From: Angelakisella sp.
GTDB taxonomy: Bacteria > Bacillota > Clostridia > Oscillospirales > Ruminococcaceae
NCBI GenBank assembly: GCA_022795575.1
Contig: JAAWGY010000139.1
Location: 1-6,368 of the forward strand
DNA: 6,368 nucleotides
Direction of reading: 5' to 3'
Part shown: positions 5,703 to 6,368 of the stretch, in pieces
Layout of the letters: each line of letters starts with the position of its first letter
How positions within the stretch are numbered: position 1 is the stretch's first letter
Position numbers and translations under genes: made by a program
The notes under the pieces: model-generated
The model's database searches: none
Seen by the model: only the letters and a program-made list of their open reading frames with translations
What the model was told of the DNA's origin: nothing

Positions 5703-5862
5703 AGCCTGTTTAGCATCTCCCGGCACACCGCCCTGGCAGGGATTTTTGCTCCCTGCTGCGTTAAAAAACCTTGCAATACAGAAAAGTATTCCTGTGGTTT
5801 TTTGCCTTGCAGGACACAAAAAAACCTTCCAACTCGGCGTTCCAGGAGATACTAAGCAGGCT
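5703..5862. repeat. 160-nt element bounded by an 18-nt inverted repeat
   Basis: Bases 5703-5720 and 5845-5862 are inverted repeats matching at 16 of 18 positions; one of the two differences is a G-U wobble in RNA, so 17 of 18 can pair. Inside are a perfect 7-bp hairpin (5736-5742 with 5750-5756) and a set of A/T-tract repeats at 5763-5826. The block begins 13 nt after the tatC stop. It could be a small non-autonomous mobile or dispersed repeat, or a structured RNA closed by a long terminal stem. There is no transposase gene and no clear target-site duplication in the window. Confidence 0.5.
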
Positions 5863-6050
5863 CTTACAACCGAATTTCATTCCGATTCCCGGGGATCCTA
5901 ACGCGGGGGCACCTCGCCATGGCGCCGGGAACAACGGGTGGAGCCGGAAACGGCGCCGCCTTCCGTGCTTGAAAAGGAATGACCCTTCCGGCGGCGCGTT
6001 CTGCCGCCGGAAGCTGCCGGTGCCCCTGTACGGCGCCGTCGGCATTTTGG

Positions 6051-6088
6051 GCTGTCCCCGCCGTCAGGCATGGGGGCAGCTCTTTTTT
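6051..6088 (+). terminator. Intrinsic terminator on the plus strand
   Basis: GCTGTCCCC (6051-6059) pairs with GGGGGCAGC (6072-6080), giving 9 bp with one G-U, and the loop can add GCC/GGC around GTCA. It is followed by TC and six T residues at 6083-6088. This is the best plus-strand terminator after tatC, about 360 nt downstream of its stop, so it ends either a long tat 3' untranslated region or a separate small RNA from the preceding structured block. Confidence 0.7.
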
Positions 6089-6197
6089 GATCCCGTATAA
6101 AAAAGCTTCGGGTTAGGTTTCGTTCTCCTCCAAAATATAGAACGGCAGAGGGATCCCGACAATCCCTCCACGGCAAATGGACCGGAAGCTTTTTTAG

Positions 6198-6242
6198 AAA
6201 AAGAGCCCCGGAGGGCCCAGGCTTATGGGCTCTCCGGGGCTT
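6198..6242 (-). terminator. Intrinsic terminator on the minus strand
   Basis: Bases 6203-6218 pair with 6227-6242 over 16 bp, including two G-U wobbles, around an 8-nt loop. On the minus strand the stem is followed directly by five T residues (the complement of 6198-6202), so it reads as a strong terminator for leftward transcription. On the plus strand no T run follows. The gene it serves would lie to the right of this window. Confidence 0.65.
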
Positions 6243-6274
6243 GATTGGTGGGGTGGGGCTTTTAGGCCAGTGAA

Positions 6275-6326
6275 CCCAAAATGCGCCCGCCTCCAGCGCC
6301 TGCGGCGCGCGGCGGGCTGTTTTGGG
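6275..6326. other. Long nested hairpin near the right edge
   Basis: Three perfect stems are nested: CCCAAAA (6275-6281) with TTTTGGG (6320-6326), GCCCGCC (6285-6291) with GGCGGGC (6311-6317), and GCGCC (6296-6300) with GGCGC (6304-6308) around TGC. Nineteen base pairs sit in 52 nt. It may act as a bidirectional terminator or be a repetitive palindromic unit. No function is visible. Confidence 0.5.
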
Positions 6327-6368
6327 GAGAAAGCGGCTACTCCTAACCCCGGCCGCGGTTTGCGCTTC

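Larger units (their letters stand above)
5691..6368. other. Structured non-coding region downstream of tatC
   Basis: No credible coding sequence is visible in these 678 bases. Open frames on either strand (for example 5771-6100 plus, 5761-6045 minus) lack ribosome binding sites, change composition along their length and lie across strong inverted repeats. The region divides into an inverted-repeat-bounded block (5703-5862), a GC-rich block with stable stems ending in a terminator (5863-6088), a three-way-junction fold (6098-6196), a minus-strand terminator (6198-6242) and a nested hairpin (6275-6326). The facing terminators suggest that a minus-strand gene lies to the right of the window and converges on the tat operon. 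Confidence 0.65.

Noticed and set aside
5771..6100. 109-residue plus-strand frame and the opposing 94-residue minus-strand frame
   Set aside because: No ribosome binding site; the frames run across the repeat element, the GC-rich stems and a terminator, so composition changes along their length.

Overview
The window is GC-rich (by eye, around 60% or more). It carries one plus-strand gene cluster with strong AGGAGG-type ribosome binding sites. The gene content is anaerobic: a tungsto-/molybdopterin aldehyde ferredoxin oxidoreductase (AOR), a 16-cysteine ferredoxin, an FdhD-like protein, and a minimal TatA/TatC translocase with no TatB. Together these point to a high-GC anaerobic Firmicute, most likely an Oscillospiraceae-type gut clostridium. 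That assignment is an inference from gene style and is not proven by any marker gene here.

Layout. Bases 1-393 hold no convincing gene: a weak terminator-like hairpin at the left edge, then a series of nested inverted repeats. A near-consensus sigma-A promoter (TTGACA, 17-nt spacer, TAAAAT) lies at 394-422. It is flanked by two perfect dyads, one covering the -35 box and one at about the transcription start. Six genes follow on the plus strand: a Tat-signal ferredoxin with four [4Fe-4S] motifs (484-1137), an AOR of the YdhV type (1159-3282), a YdhW-like protein of unknown function (3369-4010), an FdhD-like protein overlapping the previous stop by GTGA (4007-4657), tatA (4695-4934) and tatC (4950-5690). 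A 12-bp perfect hairpin lies between the AOR and YdhW-like genes. The last 678 bases are non-coding but dense in structure: an element bounded by an 18-nt inverted repeat, a GNRA-tetraloop and bistable-stem region ending in a plus-strand intrinsic terminator, a compact three-way-junction fold, a minus-strand terminator and a further nested hairpin.

How the genes may work together. The order ferredoxin-AOR-YdhW matches the start of the E. coli ydhYVWXUT cluster, as I recall it. The AOR would oxidise an aldehyde or reduce a carboxylate and exchange electrons with the ferredoxin. The ferredoxin has a textbook SRRQFLK twin-arginine motif, and the same apparent operon encodes TatA and TatC, so the cluster appears to carry both a Tat substrate and its exporter. 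The FdhD-like protein lacks the cysteine pair used for sulfur transfer in classical FdhD, and no formate dehydrogenase is present, so it may serve cofactor maturation of the AOR instead. Whether the AOR, which has no signal peptide, travels with the ferredoxin is the main open question.
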